The notes beneath the pieces were generated by a model. That model made no database searches and was not told the DNA's origin. It was given only the letters and a program-made list of their open reading frames with translations. Below are positions 20,229 to 31,766 of a stretch of 64,000 bases of DNA, in pieces. Position 1 is the first letter of the stretch, and the number at the start of each line of letters is the position of its first letter. The position numbers were made by a program, and so were the translations under genes. The stretch spans positions 1,240,001 to 1,304,000 of the forward strand of contig CP060226.1 of NCBI GenBank assembly GCA_023898505.1, written 5' to 3'. This DNA is from Candidatus Peribacteria bacterium (GTDB lineage Bacteria; Patescibacteriota; Gracilibacteria; BD1-5; UBA6164).

Positions 20229-20738
20229 ATGGAATTTACTATCGAAAGAGCCTTTAGAAAGACGATTTCTTTACGTGTAAAAGATTGACATGTAGTAGTC
20301 AAAGCTCCCTACTTTACTTCTAAAAGATATCTGAGAGAATTTGTGGAAAAACATAGGGATTGGATTACTAGACAACTGGAAAAGTCTGAGGCTGCCCAGC
20401 TTTCTCCGCGAGAAGTAGAGATACTTAAGAAAGAGGCGAAAAGTTATATCCCTCTTCGTACGGAAGAGTTAGCACGTATCCATGGAAAAGCGTACCATGG
20501 GCTTCGTATCACTTCCGCAAAAACCAGATGGGGGAGTTGTAGTAGTAAAAAAAATCTGAATTTTTCGTATCGTCTGATGCGTTGTCCTAAAGAAGTCATC
20601 GACTATGTGATTATTCATGAATTAGCACATCTTAAACATATGAATCATTCTCGAAGTTTTTGGTTGGAAGTAGGACAAATGATGCCAGACTATGTGCAAC
20701 AGAGAAAGTGGCTTAAGAAAAATGGAAATTGTTATTAA
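20229..20738 (+). CDS. YgjP-like (DUF45) zinc metallopeptidase
   Basis: The 169-residue protein carries the DUF45 pattern: AKTRWGSCSSKKNLNFSYRL, then VIDYVIIHELAHLKHMNHS with zinc ligands H130, E131, H134 and a further histidine near H140, then FWLEVGQMMPDY. The N-terminal part (EFTIERAFRKTISLRVKDG) gives the expected beta strands. It is predicted cytoplasmic, and its substrates are unknown. It follows the MGMT-like gene by 10 bp. Confidence 0.88.
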
Positions 20739-20829
20739 ACACTCCTTCTTTATGCCGTCAACTCAAAAAGGTTTTCAAATGCTAGGATATTACTATACTA
20801 TTTAAAACTATTTTTTTACCTCTTTCTCT

Positions 20830-21147
20830 ATGTCACTGCTTAGCTGTCCAAAGTGTGGGAAACAAAATAATTATTGGCATATTTATTGGGTAATTAATCG
20901 TTCACACTGTTTTGAAGGTTGTAGTATCGAGTGTGAACATTGTCAGAAAAAGATGAAGTTACCTACTACGAAGACTTCTGTGAAAATGAAGTTTATTACA
21001 GGATTCTTATGGATGCTTCCTGCGTTAATCCTTATTGGATTGGTTCGTATGGGATATCTCAATTTTCTTGTGGCGATTTGAATTATTACGCTTTTTCATT
21101 TTTGATCGATGTATTATCTGATACAAACAAAGAATTATAGGGAATAA
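20830..21147 (+). CDS. Small membrane protein with zinc-ribbon motifs
   Basis: The 105-residue protein is read through two TGA codons near its end. It has two CXXC pairs (LSCPKCGKQN at residues 6-9, CEHCQKK at about 37-40) with an HCFEGC segment between, consistent with a zinc ribbon. Two hydrophobic segments follow (FLWMLPALILIGLVRMGYL and NFLVAIGIITLFHFG). I do not recognise a family. The start codon follows a pyrimidine-rich stretch without a Shine-Dalgarno. Confidence 0.6.
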
Positions 21148-21259
21148 CTTTTAAAAAAATAATGAGAAGGTAGTAAATATTATCGTCAATACTAATATCT
21201 TGCGTACATATATATACGTGTGGTATTATTGGTAAGATTATTTCTTTTTCTTTTTTTAT

Positions 21260-22942
21260 ATGAAAAAAAATGTTTTCTTTATCTTTCTGTGTTTATTATT
21301 AGTTCTGCCTACTTTTGCCGATGACGTTACCGATGTACAAACGAGAGTAACTCAGATACAAACAACTGACCCAACGCTTCCATCGATTAGTGAGCAAAAG
21401 GGGATTTATGGAACGATTCTTTCAAAGCTCTTTGATGGTAATGGAAAGATAAAAGATATCTTTCTCCAAATTGTGGGAAGCCTCTCAAGTGGTAATGTTC
21501 CAAGATGGGATGGAAGTCAGTTGGTATCGGGGGTGCTTACCGATGATGGTACCAATGTGGGGATAGGATTTTCTGGACCGCAAGCACCGTTAGATGTTCA
21601 GTTAACAAATGGAAGGATTCATGTACGAGACTCAGATGTATCGAATGGCACTATACCAATGATTGGTACCAATTCGAGTGCAAGTACTCATTTATGACTA
21701 TGAGTATGAAATACTCCTACTGTCATTCTAACATCATGAGCGAACCGTTATGTAGGTATCTGAGATTCAACCCCTTCTTATAAACTGGATGTCAATGGAA
21801 ATATCCGTGCACAATCACAACACCTGTATTTGTGAAGTAATGATGTTTATGGAGACGATAGTTCCGCTTTATATAGTGATTCCAATGATAGTACTACGAG
21901 TCAATTCATCTTGAGAGATGCTGAGAATACAGAATATGGGAGACTGTATGGAGCGAATGATGGAGCAGACTTCTGACTCATAGATGGAGATGGGAATTGG
22001 GGAGTTCGTATGAACAAAGATACCTATACTTCTTTTGTTATCAATAATTCAGAGAAGATGAGGATTACCGGGAGTGGAAATTTGGGTATTGGTAGTACAA
22101 ATCCTTGAGTTAAACTAGAAGTTCATGCGGCAGGATGAGATGGGATTTCTATTACTGCATCTGACTATAATTTTCCTAATGATGCAGGAGATATTATGTT
22201 TAATAAATATGATGGGACGCAATTATCAAGAATTTATACAAATCCTGATGATAGTAGTTTGATTTTCTCTGCTGGAAGTACAAATGAATGAGATGTAAAT
22301 ATTACTGCAGATGGAAATGTATGAATTGCAAATACAAGTCCTACTTACTTGTTAGATATAGGACCTTGAAGTAATGATGCCGCTATTATGCGTGCAAGTT
22401 CATCGAGTAGTTCAGATCCAGCAGCCTTAATATTTTCGAATTCTGGGACAAATGTTGGATATGTTTGAAGAACATGATCGAGCACTTTTGAGGTGTGAGC
22501 ATATGATGATATACCAGTATATATCTTGCAGAATCATGGAGTTGCTATAGGAATTGATACTGATGGAAATGTGTGAATAGGTACAGCATATCCATGAGAA
22601 AAGCTTGATGTCAATGGAAATATTCAAGCGACTGCGTATTATTACTCATCTGATAGACGTTTAAAAGAAAATATTACTCCTATTGATAATGGTCTTTCAT
22701 TGGTACAAGCCTTGCAGTGAGTGAGATTTGATTGGAAAAAAGATGGAACCCCAAGTCTTGGATTTATTGCCCAAGAAGTAGAGCAGGTACTTCCAGAGTT
22801 GGTATCACATAGTGGTGAGTATGAAGCCGTTCAGTATGGAAATATCACCGCAATTCTGGTAGAAGCAGTGAAAGAACAGCAACAACAAATCAAGAAACTA
22901 CAAGAGGAGATTACTTCCTTAAAAGCACAACTATGAAACTAA
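21260..22942 (+). CDS. Exported fibre-like protein with S74 intramolecular chaperone domain
   Basis: The 560-residue protein has a signal peptide (MKKNVFFIFLCLLLVLPTFA). A repetitive beta-rich body follows, with units such as NVGIGFSGPQAPLDV, YVGIGDSTPSYKLDVNGNI and NVGIGTAYPGEKLDVNGNI. The C-terminal S74 chaperone domain contains YYYSSDRRLKENITPI, SLGFIAQEVEQVLPELV and a coiled-coil end. In phage tail spikes this domain trimerises the fibre and then cuts itself off. Here it is probably a trimeric surface fibre. The last codons are CTA TGA AAC TAA, so with UGA as glycine the gene ends at 22942, inside the next gene. Confidence 0.88.
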
Positions 22943-24948
22943 CAATCAAAAAACTATTTTCAAAAAAGAAGTGTAAGCGAAACCTTATGGTTTCTTGAGT
23001 GCTAGTAGGATTGTCTGTAATTTCATTTTTCTTTTCAGATATTGTCTATGCGATTAATTCACTGACGTCTGGTTTTAGGATTGAAACGACAGCTGTGCAA
23101 GATGTAGAGTCAGGAGAACTCTGTACAAAGATTACCAACAATGATGTAAAACCATTATTTATCCCAACAAATACACAAGAAGAACTCCAGAGCTTTTTGG
23201 ATCATCCACCAAGTAGTATCGTGTATGAGGATTGTGTAAGTTGTCCAAAATCGCAGATATCTGTTGATAAATATACTTCTAAGGTGATTGGTACCGCCGA
23301 TGGAAACTTTTTGATGATTACCTATGGATATAATGGGTATTTTAGTGAGTACGCTGTTTCTAAAGTAAATACTGAGTGACAAGTAATATGGAAATATACT
23401 GCGAAGAATACGTACTATATTTCTGATATCTTAGAATTGGAAAATGCCTATATCTTTAAAGTATATGGTTGAGGATATCCGTATACATATTTACTTTTTT
23501 CAGTAGATCTAAATGGAAATTATATTGCAGGTATAAAGTATAATAGTAGTACATCACCGAATAATGCAGAATTATTGAAAGATGGGACTAATACCTTTGT
23601 CGATACTACGAGTGGTCACCTCGTACGATTTAATCAAAATTTGTCTCTATTGGGGTCGATAGATCAATCGATATTTTATTATATAAATGCACTTGAGAAG
23701 ACGACAGATAATGGCTATCTTGCTTCTGGATACTACGGCATTGTAAAATTCTCAAGTTCTGGAATGATTGAGTGGAAAAAAATGTATAAATACCCCTATG
23801 TGTATAGTTCATGAACATACTATAATAATCTCTATATTGATACGATACAGTCAAATGGTAATGGTCAGTATTTAGTTACGGCTTACATCCGGTTTGAATA
23901 TGGTAGTGATTCTATGGCGTTTCTTATTGATAATAATGGGAATATTGTTTGATGAAAGAAATATAATTGATACGATTATTCTGGTCTGGTTTCAATAATG
24001 CTTTCAGATGGGTATTTATTGGGTTCTAGTAGCAGTACTGAATTTGTGAAATTTTTAAGTAATGGTACTCAGGCGTGGAAAAAGACTACAGCTTCAAACT
24101 CAGTGCTTTTTGATACTGCAGGAGGATATGGTATAAAAACACGGAATGGTGTAAATAGTGCTTTTGAAGATTATGGAGAAACTTGTGAGGAGGGTGTTTC
24201 TTATACTGCCAGTACTGCATTTTCTGCACTTGCTTCTATGCAAGTAGAAAACGTTGGTACGTATACCGCACAGAGTCATAATCATAGTTTTTCTACGGTA
24301 TCTGATTATTCTCCGTATATTTCACAGGGGGCTGCTGATTTCAGTTGTAGTACTCCACCATTAACTTCAGAAACATGGTGTGAGCAGGCGCCAACCACTC
24401 CTACTATTTGGTTAGCATGGACCAATACAAATCCTGTATTGGTTTATGGTCAAAATGCTACCGATCCAAATCCAGGCGATACAGTTACGTATTATTGGTC
24501 GACCAGTGCTGGTTCTTTGTCTTCAACTACTACTACTGGAAGTAATGGTGTACAAATTACGTTTCCATCAGGTCATCCAACTTTTACAGTGTCTGTATAT
24601 GCCAAAGATCAAAAGGGATATACCTCAGCAACAACCACAGCAACCTATGCTTGGGTAAGTAGTGGATTTTATAGTAATCAGCAGGTATTGTCTAGTTGGG
24701 AGTGTATGTTTGGTTATAAGACAGGTTGAGGATCTCAAGGATCAATTATAGCTAAGTGAACTTGGAATAACTCAACTCAACCATCAGCAAGTCAATGTAC
24801 AACTGTTACATGAACATCTGTTGGTGGTTTGGTTTCACTTTCTGGATTTCAAGAGCTTGGTAGTGTATCTGGTTATGTAGTATGGGCTAAACCTCAATAT
24901 ACAACTCAACAAGTATGGATTGATACTTCTAAATATGTGAAACAGTAA
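22933..24948 (+). CDS. Large exported surface protein, uncharacterised
   Basis: The 671-residue protein has a basic N-terminus and a hydrophobic segment (LMVSGVLVGLSVISFFFSDIVYA), probably a signal peptide. Residues about 100-380 show repeating short beta units on a theme of 'ITYGYNGYFSEYAVSKVNTEG', reminiscent of a beta-propeller. The C-terminal 250 residues look like Ig/PKD-type beta sandwich (TNTNPVLVYGQNATDPNPGD TVTYYWSTSAGSLSS) plus a serine/threonine-rich end. The start overlaps the last ten bases of the S74 fibre gene, suggesting translational coupling. I do not recognise a defined family; a surface partner of the fibre is inference. Confidence 0.7.
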
Positions 24949-24982
24949 GAGACTTCTTCCTTTACAAACGATAACTTTTTAA

Positions 24983-25017
24983 TAGACTAGAAATAATTAT
25001 TTCTCGTCTATTTTTTT
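24983..25017 (+). terminator. Terminator-like hairpin ending directly at the galU start codon
   Basis: TAGACTAGAAATA and TATTTCTCGTCTA pair almost perfectly (24983-25010) and are followed by seven T residues; the galU ATG begins at 25018. It probably terminates the upstream surface-protein operon, although it occupies the whole galU leader. Confidence 0.7.
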
Positions 25018-25884
25018 ATGCAAGCGATTCGTAAGTGTGTGATACCTGCAGCAGGGTTTGGAACCAGATTTCTTCCTGCGACCAAGGCATTGCCTAAAGA
25101 GATGTTTCCCATCATCGATAAACCAGTGATGCAGTACCTCGTAGAGGAAGCCATTGCTGCTGGGTGTACGGATATCATCATCGTTACGGGGCGTAGTAAG
25201 CGTGCGATCGAGGATCACTTTGATTCCAATTTTGAGCTGGAAGAACGCCTGGATAAATCAGGAAAGTTTGAGTACTTAAAAACGGTAAGGGGGCTCAATG
25301 ATATGGCGAATATTGTCTATGTTCGCCAGCCCTATCCAAAGGGAGATGGAGACGCGATTCTTCGTACGAAAAATCTAATCGGTGATGAGCCATTTTTGGT
25401 CCTTTTTGGAGATGATATCATCGATCATGAAGTAGGAGCAGCGAGTCAGCTGGTACAGGCGTATGAAGAGAAAAAAGCAACCGTCATTTGTACGGTACAG
25501 GTAGATGATGAAAGAGTCCATAATTATGGGATTTTAGAAACAAATATGGGAGGTGAGTATATATTTCCTGTGAGTAAATTCTTGGAAAAGCCTCAGCCTT
25601 CAGAAACAAAATTTAGAAATGCGAATATAGGAAAGTATGTACTGACTCCAGATATCTTTTCCTATCTAGAAAGATCTACGCCTCTTCACGGAGATGGAGA
25701 GACAAGACTTATAGATGCTTTTGAACTCATGAGAAAAGAAAAAGATATTTATTGAGTAAGTGCGATGTGAACTCGGTATGATACAGGAAGTAAAACAGGT
25801 TTTTTAAAGGTGTGTATTGCTCACGGGATGAAAAGGGAAGATATGAAAGAAGATCTCCTTGAGTTTATGAAGCAGTATCTCTAA
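25018..25884 (+). CDS. galU: UTP-glucose-1-phosphate uridylyltransferase
   Basis: The 288-residue protein has the nucleotidyltransferase signature AAGFGTRFLPATKALPKEMF, then KPVMQYLVEEAIAAGCTDII, ITGRSKRAIEDHFD-like, QPYPKGDGDAILRTKNLIGD, LFGDDIID, and KFLEKPQPSE with NANIGKYVLTPDIF. It makes UDP-glucose for glycan synthesis, fitting the GalE and glycosyltransferase genes from 51 kb on. Only three TGA glycines occur, near the end. It is 25 bp upstream of yvcK. Confidence 0.95.
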
Positions 25885-25909
25885 AAAATAAAACTTACAT
25901 AATGAATTC

Positions 25910-27040
25910 ATGATTCCAAAGGTAGTTACCATCGGTGGTGGAAATGGTCAGTCAAATCTCTTGCATGCTTTGCATACATATTTCAAGAAACAGATAGATA
26001 TATCTTCGATTGTATCGATGAGCGATGATGGTCGTACTACAGGGAGACTTATGAAACTCTTTCAAGATCAATTGTGAAAACATCTCCCGCCTCCATGAGA
26101 TCTCCGTCGCTGTCTCTTTATGATGTCCAATTCTCCTAAAAAAGATGAGTTTCAGCAGTATCTCGAAACGACGATAGAACAAGATTTCTCGATAGATCAC
26201 TTGACGATTCTTGAGTATTTCCAGTTGGTGGGGGCTCAAGAAAGTTTTATTTTATATTTGAAGTGATACGACTCAAAGATATGGGATTCTATCTTGCCGA
26301 TAGCTTCATCTGTAAAGGGCCATAAAGTAGGAAATCTCGTAATGGCAAATCTCTTTCATGCACTTGATGACTATCATAAGATGCTCGACTTGATGCATCA
26401 AATTTTACAAGTAGGAGCACATATTATCCCCGTAACGACAAAAAAAGCCTATATCAAGGCGATACTTGGAAATGGTCAGGTAATAGAAACACAGGACAGG
26501 ATTAGTAATGTCGCTGCTTATACTTCTGGTATTGCTGATCTCCAATTGATGGAAGATTCAAAACACGCCTATCAGCATAAAGATGTATTTGCAGCGATTA
26601 AAAAAGCAGATTATATCATCATCTCTCCGGGAGACCTCTTTACCTCAATTATCTCAAACTTTGTTATTGGTGGAGTAAAAGAAGTGATTGGAAAAACCGA
26701 TGCCAAGATTATTTATATCGGGAACTCGACAAACAAATGAGGGGAAACGAGTGGACTGACCTATCTCGATTTTGTGAATAAAATAGAATGATTCCTCGGT
26801 CGTAGTGTCGATGTATGTATTGCGAATAGTCAGAAAATTGAACTATCTCCCGAAGAAAGAGAAAGATTTCAAAGCCATATCAGTATCAAAGGAGGAGACT
26901 TTTTATACCTCAGTGAAGGGGAAAAGGCAGAACTCCATAGAAAATGAACCCGCTATATAGAGGCCGATCTCCTCGATCCCACTACTCTCTATAAGCATGA
27001 TCCCCAAAAGTTGGTGAGGGTTTTGGAGATGCTGATATAG
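25910..27040 (+). CDS. yvcK: YvcK/CofD family protein (gluconeogenesis factor-like)
   Basis: The 376-residue protein matches the YvcK branch of the CofD superfamily: VVTIGGGNGQSNLLHAL, SIVSMSDDGRTTGRLM, HLPPPGDLRRCLFMMS, HKVGNLVMANLFHAL, and KKADYIIISPGDLFTSIISN. In Gram-positives YvcK binds UDP-sugars and helps control cell-wall synthesis, which suits its place behind galU. It contains nine TGA glycines, one in PPPGDLRR. A terminator follows. Confidence 0.9.
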
Positions 27041-27057
27041 TGTTGCTTACGAAATAA

Positions 27058-27084
27058 AAATAGAGGATTGTATATCCTCTATTT
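27058..27084. terminator. Intrinsic terminator between convergent genes
   Basis: An 11-bp stem (AAATAGAGGAT / ATCCTCTATTT) with a 5-base loop lies between the yvcK end and the end of the leftward hypothetical gene at 27098. Confidence 0.8.
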
Positions 27085-27097
27085 GTTTGTGGTATAT

Positions 27098-27721
27098 TTA
27101 TACATTTCTATTGTATTTACCTTCTCTTGTAAGTATTTGCGCTAAATGAAAGGGAGAAAGTAAGAAGTCTTTTCAAAGAGAGACGAGTAATTCTATACTT
27201 ACGATCATAGTATTTGCTATACCAACACAAGCCCCGGTAAGATGATCTATGGGGGTTTGAGGTGAGTTACAGGCGAGTTTTAGTCTATCAGGGAACTTCT
27301 TTTCAAGAAAACTTGATAGATACGCTTGTTTAATTAGTTCTGTGGGAGTTTCAATTCATGAGACATCTACTTGGAGAGAGAGTGTTTCTCTCATAGTGAT
27401 TGACTCTGCTGTGATAATCTTTTTTGCTCCTATGATGGCATCAAGAAGGTCGTTAAGTCATGCTGAATCAAGCTTTCATAGTGTATCTGCATCTTGCCTC
27501 GCTTCTATCTGTAAAATCTGTTCTCGTAGATCATCTATCCCTTGTTCTGTTCTGAGTACTGTGAGAGAAGCTGCGGTTTTTTGAGTAATACCATAGCGAG
27601 TTGCGAGAGCTTCAATCGCTTGCTCTCTGATTGGAGTAGGACTATTTTGAGTCAACTGATCGAGAGAGTCTTGGATGTGATTTTCCTGGTTAGGTCATTG
27701 TGGTCAGGTGGATATTGCCAT
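27098..27721 (-). CDS. Hypothetical protein
   Basis: The 207-residue protein is revealed only with UGA as glycine (nine or more TGA codons, for example STGPQGPNQ at the start). The first half is helical and charged (SPTPIREQAIEALATRYG, LTVLRTEQGIDDLREQILQ). The second half has HLTGACVGIANTMIVSIELL, which could be a single membrane helix or a buried one. I recognise no family. It lies 89 bp downstream of the TPR gene on the same strand and could share its transcript. Confidence 0.6.
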
Positions 27722-27810
27722 GGGGAAAATAATTATAAATTATGGAGTTTATTATGTATGATTCTGAAACAAGTCCAGAATGACAGCGTTGTATTTACTT
27801 TTTAAATTTG

Positions 27811-29286
27811 TTATTTTTTCGAATCTAATCGTTCAAGTTCTTGTTCTGCGATAGTTGCAAACTCGGTATCGACTGCTTCTTGTACGACCTTTCTAAAATA
27901 GATACGTGCCTTCACTGTTTGTCCACGAAGCATCTCAAGCTGTCCTAGATTTAGATTAATCATAGGATTCTTTGAGTTTAAGTCAAATCCTTTTTGGAGT
28001 TGTTTTGTGGCTTCTTCATAGCTTTCTTCTTCTTTCAGAATCCATCATTTGAAACCATAAAAGTCAGCAATAGTATCGTAGTGGTTGAGTCAGAGTACTG
28101 TCCACTCTTTTGCTACTTCTAGATCCCCATACATAATTTGGTAGTAGATGGCAAGGATGAGATCATCGGAATCAGGAACTTCTGTTTCATGCAATAGTTT
28201 CTCAAAGTATACGAGTACTTTTTCCATATCTCCCAAGATATAGTAGTTGTAAATCAGGCGACGATAGAGTTCTTGTTTTTCTGAGTACCCGATTTCTAGA
28301 GCTTTTACTAGATAAATATTTGAAAGCACATATTCTTTAAGTTTTAGATTGATAACCCCAAGCATATAATTGGTGTCAGCGTTTTCTTGGTCTATTTTAT
28401 TAAATTCCATGAGGATCTTTTTTGCATTTTCATAGTCTCACATTTCAAAATAACTTTGTGCGATAATCTTGAGGATTGGTTGATAGTTTGGCTTTTCTTC
28501 AAGGAGTTCTTGTCCGAGTAGGATAGCGGTACGGTATGACTGATTTTCATAGAGTGCTCCGATAATGAGCGCATTTTTGTAGTAGACTTCATCGATTTGG
28601 AAATTTCTATAGGCTTCGATTGCTTGATTGATTCGCTGAAGTTTTTCATTTTCTCCCGTATACTCTTGGGTATCAAAGTATGCCGAGAGTTCAAGTTTAG
28701 CAGTATGAAAGTCTGAAAGAGCCTCAAGAAGAAACGTGTAGTATCTGGTGTCTTCTCCTTCTGGATAGATGAGACCAATTTTTTCCAGGAGTATGTTTCT
28801 GTCTTCTTCGCTTGCTAGGGGAAGAGTATAAAAAAGTGTGAGAAGATAGTTTTCATTTCCTTGTATATCCTCACCATCTATTTTTTCATAGTATTCTTTG
28901 GCTCTCTCATAGTTTTTCATAAGGAAATAGGTATCTCAAATCTTGTTCAAGATCACAGGGTCATTTTTGTTTTTATTATAGGCTTCAAGATATTTTTTGA
29001 GAGCATGGACATATTCGTCATTTTTTAGGTGGATATCTCCAGAAACAATCAACCCCTTTACCGCAAAACGCTTTCTCAGGGTTTCTATCTTTTTGCGAAC
29101 CGCTTCTTCACTCAGTTCTTTTTCAGTTTTTGGGGTTTCTTGTACTTCTTCTACCGTTGTTGTTCCAGTATGAATGAGTACTTTTTCTTTTTTTGTTTCC
29201 TTTGTTTTGTTTACTTGTGTATTGATAACTACGGCTGTTGCGATGATCGAGAGGATGATAAAAAACACAATAAAAAGACGTTGCAT
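27811..29286 (-). CDS. Membrane-anchored TPR protein
   Basis: The 491-residue protein has an N-terminal signal anchor (MQRLFIVFFIILSIIATAVVI), a charged linker, and about ten tetratricopeptide-like helical hairpins. Examples are DEYVHALKKYLEAYNKNKND, KNYERAKEYYEKIDGEDIQG and SYEEATKQLQKGFDLNSKNP. The repeats face outside the membrane and would scaffold protein contacts. The partner is unknown. Only a handful of TGA codons occur (for example after LNKI and FEM). Confidence 0.82.
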
Positions 29287-29389
29287 ACAAGGAGTCGATA
29301 AAATAGTAATTTTGATTGATTTTAAAAAGATTCACGGTAATGTAAAGGTAAAATATATGAAGTATCTCTCTGGTATCCCTGCGCTGTGT

Positions 29390-29455
29390 CCCGTTTTGGC
29401 GGAGGAGGCGGTCCCCGAGTCCTCGGGACGGAATGACAGGTCTTTCGTATCTCTA
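29390..29455. repeat. GC-rich repeat-like insertion before the flippase start
   Basis: TCCCCGAGTCCTCGGGA forms a small hairpin, followed by GGAATGACAGG. A related piece (GTCATTCTATCCGGAGTATT) lies at 30990-31009, and a weaker one near 27760. The composition differs from the AT-rich surroundings. Confidence 0.45.
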
Positions 29456-29470
29456 ACTCTAATTCTATCG

Positions 29471-30940
29471 ATGTTTAAGAAAATTGCTTCCAATACAATA
29501 GCACAAATTCTTTCAAAAGCGGGGACAGCGATGATCTCTATTTTTTTACTGAGTGTTCTGACGAAGTATCTCCCCGTAGAGTACTTCTGAATGTATTCAA
29601 AGATATATAATTATCTTGGGATTTTTGCATTTCTTGCAGACTTGTGACTCTATGCGATTGTTGTAAGAGAGATATCTCATAAAACTGACAACACTCAAAA
29701 AATCATCCGAAACGTACTTTCACTTCGACTCATCTTGGGGATTATGATTGTATTTCTTGCTCTGTGAATAGCATACTTTTTACCAGGATACAATAGTAAG
29801 ATCGAGATGATAGGGATTACGATCGTCGGTATCTTTACAGTTTTTTCTCTGCTAAATTCTGCACTTCTTTCTCTTATGCAAGCAAAAATGCAGATGGAGT
29901 TTTCTTCTCTCTCTACTATTTCTGGGAAACTTGTAAATCTGATCGGTATTTTAGTGATTGTTTTTGTGTGTTTACAGTCTGGAAGTATCGATAGTTTTTG
30001 ATTTCCTTTGACGATGATTTTCTTTGCGGGGCTTGCAGGGATTATAGTAAATACGGCGATGAATTATCGGTATGCGAGACGAATTGTCCCTCTCGGATTA
30101 GAGTTTGATTTCTCATATATGTGGTCAATTGTTCGCCATGCTCTCCCATATGGTGTAGCTCTATTTTTGTCGGTGGTATACTTTAAAGTAGATGTCATTT
30201 TACTCTCTCTGATGGAGTCTCAAGAACTGGCAGATAGAAGTATAGCACTGTATTCACTCCCGATGAAAATTATAGAAGTTCTTATGGTGATTGGAGGCTT
30301 TTACCTGAACTCTTTGCTTCCATCCATGACGAGTTTGTACGAAGAAAAACGCACCCAAGAACTAGAAAATATTTTAGTGACTTCTTTTAAGGTACTTCTT
30401 TCTTTTGGGATCTTGTTTTTTGTCGTTGGAGTACTGCTTCGTGAAGAAGTGATTCGTATCATTGCGACTCCAGAATACTTGAGCCCCAACCTCGTATATA
30501 CTTCTGCTGATGCTTTTCTTGTTGTTCTTGGAGCGATTGTGTTCTACTTTTTATCGCTCTTAAGTATCTACATCTTTATCACGGTAAAAAAACATACGAT
30601 TATCTTGTGGATTAACATCATCATCACTCTGGTGAATATCCTGGGAAATATATGGCTGATCCCAAAATTTAGTTTTATGGGGGCGGGGGTTGTGACACTG
30701 TTTAGTCAGATCCTATTGTTTGTGATGACCTATCTTTTTTCTCGTAAATATATCTCTTTTGCTATTCCTGGAGTCTTTACTCTCGGAGCGGTCGTTATAT
30801 CTACTTGGATCTATGTTATTGGTTTTTGGCTGCTTACATATATGAGTGTAACTCCACTCTTTGATGTGGTTGTATATGGGGGAGTTCTATTTGGTATTGG
30901 TGCGTATGCGCAGTACCAATTGATAAGGAGAGGGAAATAA
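29471..30940 (+). CDS. Wzx-type polysaccharide flippase (MOP superfamily)
   Basis: The 489-residue protein has 12-14 hydrophobic segments and the family opening (NTIAQILSKAGTAMISIFLL, LTKYLPVEYFGMYSKIYNYL). A central HALPYGVALFLSVVYFKVDV fits the second bundle of Wzx/RfbX transporters. It would flip lipid-linked oligosaccharides across the membrane. An in-frame ATG at 29357 would add 38 residues, but these are encoded by repeat-like GC-rich sequence, so 29471 is preferred. Only four TGA glycines occur. The glycan genes start 20 kb downstream. Confidence 0.85.
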
Positions 30941-31122
30941 TCAACGGTGCATAAATTAAAGACCCTTGAAAAGTTTATTTTTGTCATTCTATCCGGAGTA
31001 TTCGGGACAGAATCATTTACTAAACGTATTCCTTTTTACAAAAAGAAGATTATTGGAACTTTTAGAATTTCCTTGATTAAAGGGAAAGAGCTAAGTAGAA
31101 AGGTGGATACTATTTTAGGCTG
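30941..31122. other. Intergenic stretch without a supportable gene
   Basis: A GTG-started frame (30947-31186) is open but overlaps the pseudopilin gene on the other strand, has no family features and includes repeat-like sequence at 30990-31009. I see no other signal. Confidence 0.5.
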
Positions 31123-31674
31123 CTACTTATTTTCTATAGTTCCGGTGATTCCATGAAAAGAAATACTTTTTTGAAATTGTTTATAGCTGAGATCAAATTC
31201 CAAGATTTTTGAATTACTATCACTACACCCAATGATTCCCATAGTTCCTCACGTAAAACTGAGGGTGACGGTACCACTTATCGTTTCATTTACGCTTCTA
31301 TCTATCTGGAGACAACGAATCTCGGAGATACTGTAGAACTCATCACTGGGTATATTGATGGTATCAAAGTTGCTATAGCTTCCTGCTCATTCTAGGAGGT
31401 ACTTCGTACGGAGTCACCCTGCCTGTCCTGTGGTCATATCTATCTGCCAATTTACAGGAACTTCAAGAGTATTGCCAATTCATTTTCCAATGAGGGCATT
31501 GTTTCTGACTTCTTCTATAGCAGTTTTTATGTCACCACGATAGCTGTCTATTTTTTGTGCTTCACTGATACGAGACCAGTTTACCTGACTTGCTCCAATA
31601 GAGAGGATGGAGATAATAGATATTGCTACCAGTATCTCTATGAGAGTAAAGCCACGGCGTCTATAGTTTTTCAT
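31123..31674 (-). CDS. GspH-like pseudopilin
   Basis: The 183-residue protein opens MKNYRRRG followed by FTLIEILVAISIISILSIGA, a textbook prepilin leader cut after G8. The body has SRISEAQKIDSYRGDIKTAI EEVRNNALIGK and a beta-rich C-terminus (SGTVTLSFTGGTMGIIGCSD). It would be a minor pilin or pseudopilin. Four TGA codons encode glycine; with the standard code only 64 residues are visible. The assembly machinery is not in this window. Confidence 0.83.
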
Positions 31675-31766
31675 AAAAAAGATTTGTAAAACTGTCTATT
31701 CTGTCCATAATGCGAGTATATACTATTACACGTATAGCTCAACTTATTTTTGTAATATCTTTTCGT

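Noticed and set aside
30947..31186. GTG-started open frame on the plus strand after the flippase
   Set aside because: It overlaps the clear pseudopilin gene on the other strand, has no family features and contains repeat-like DNA.
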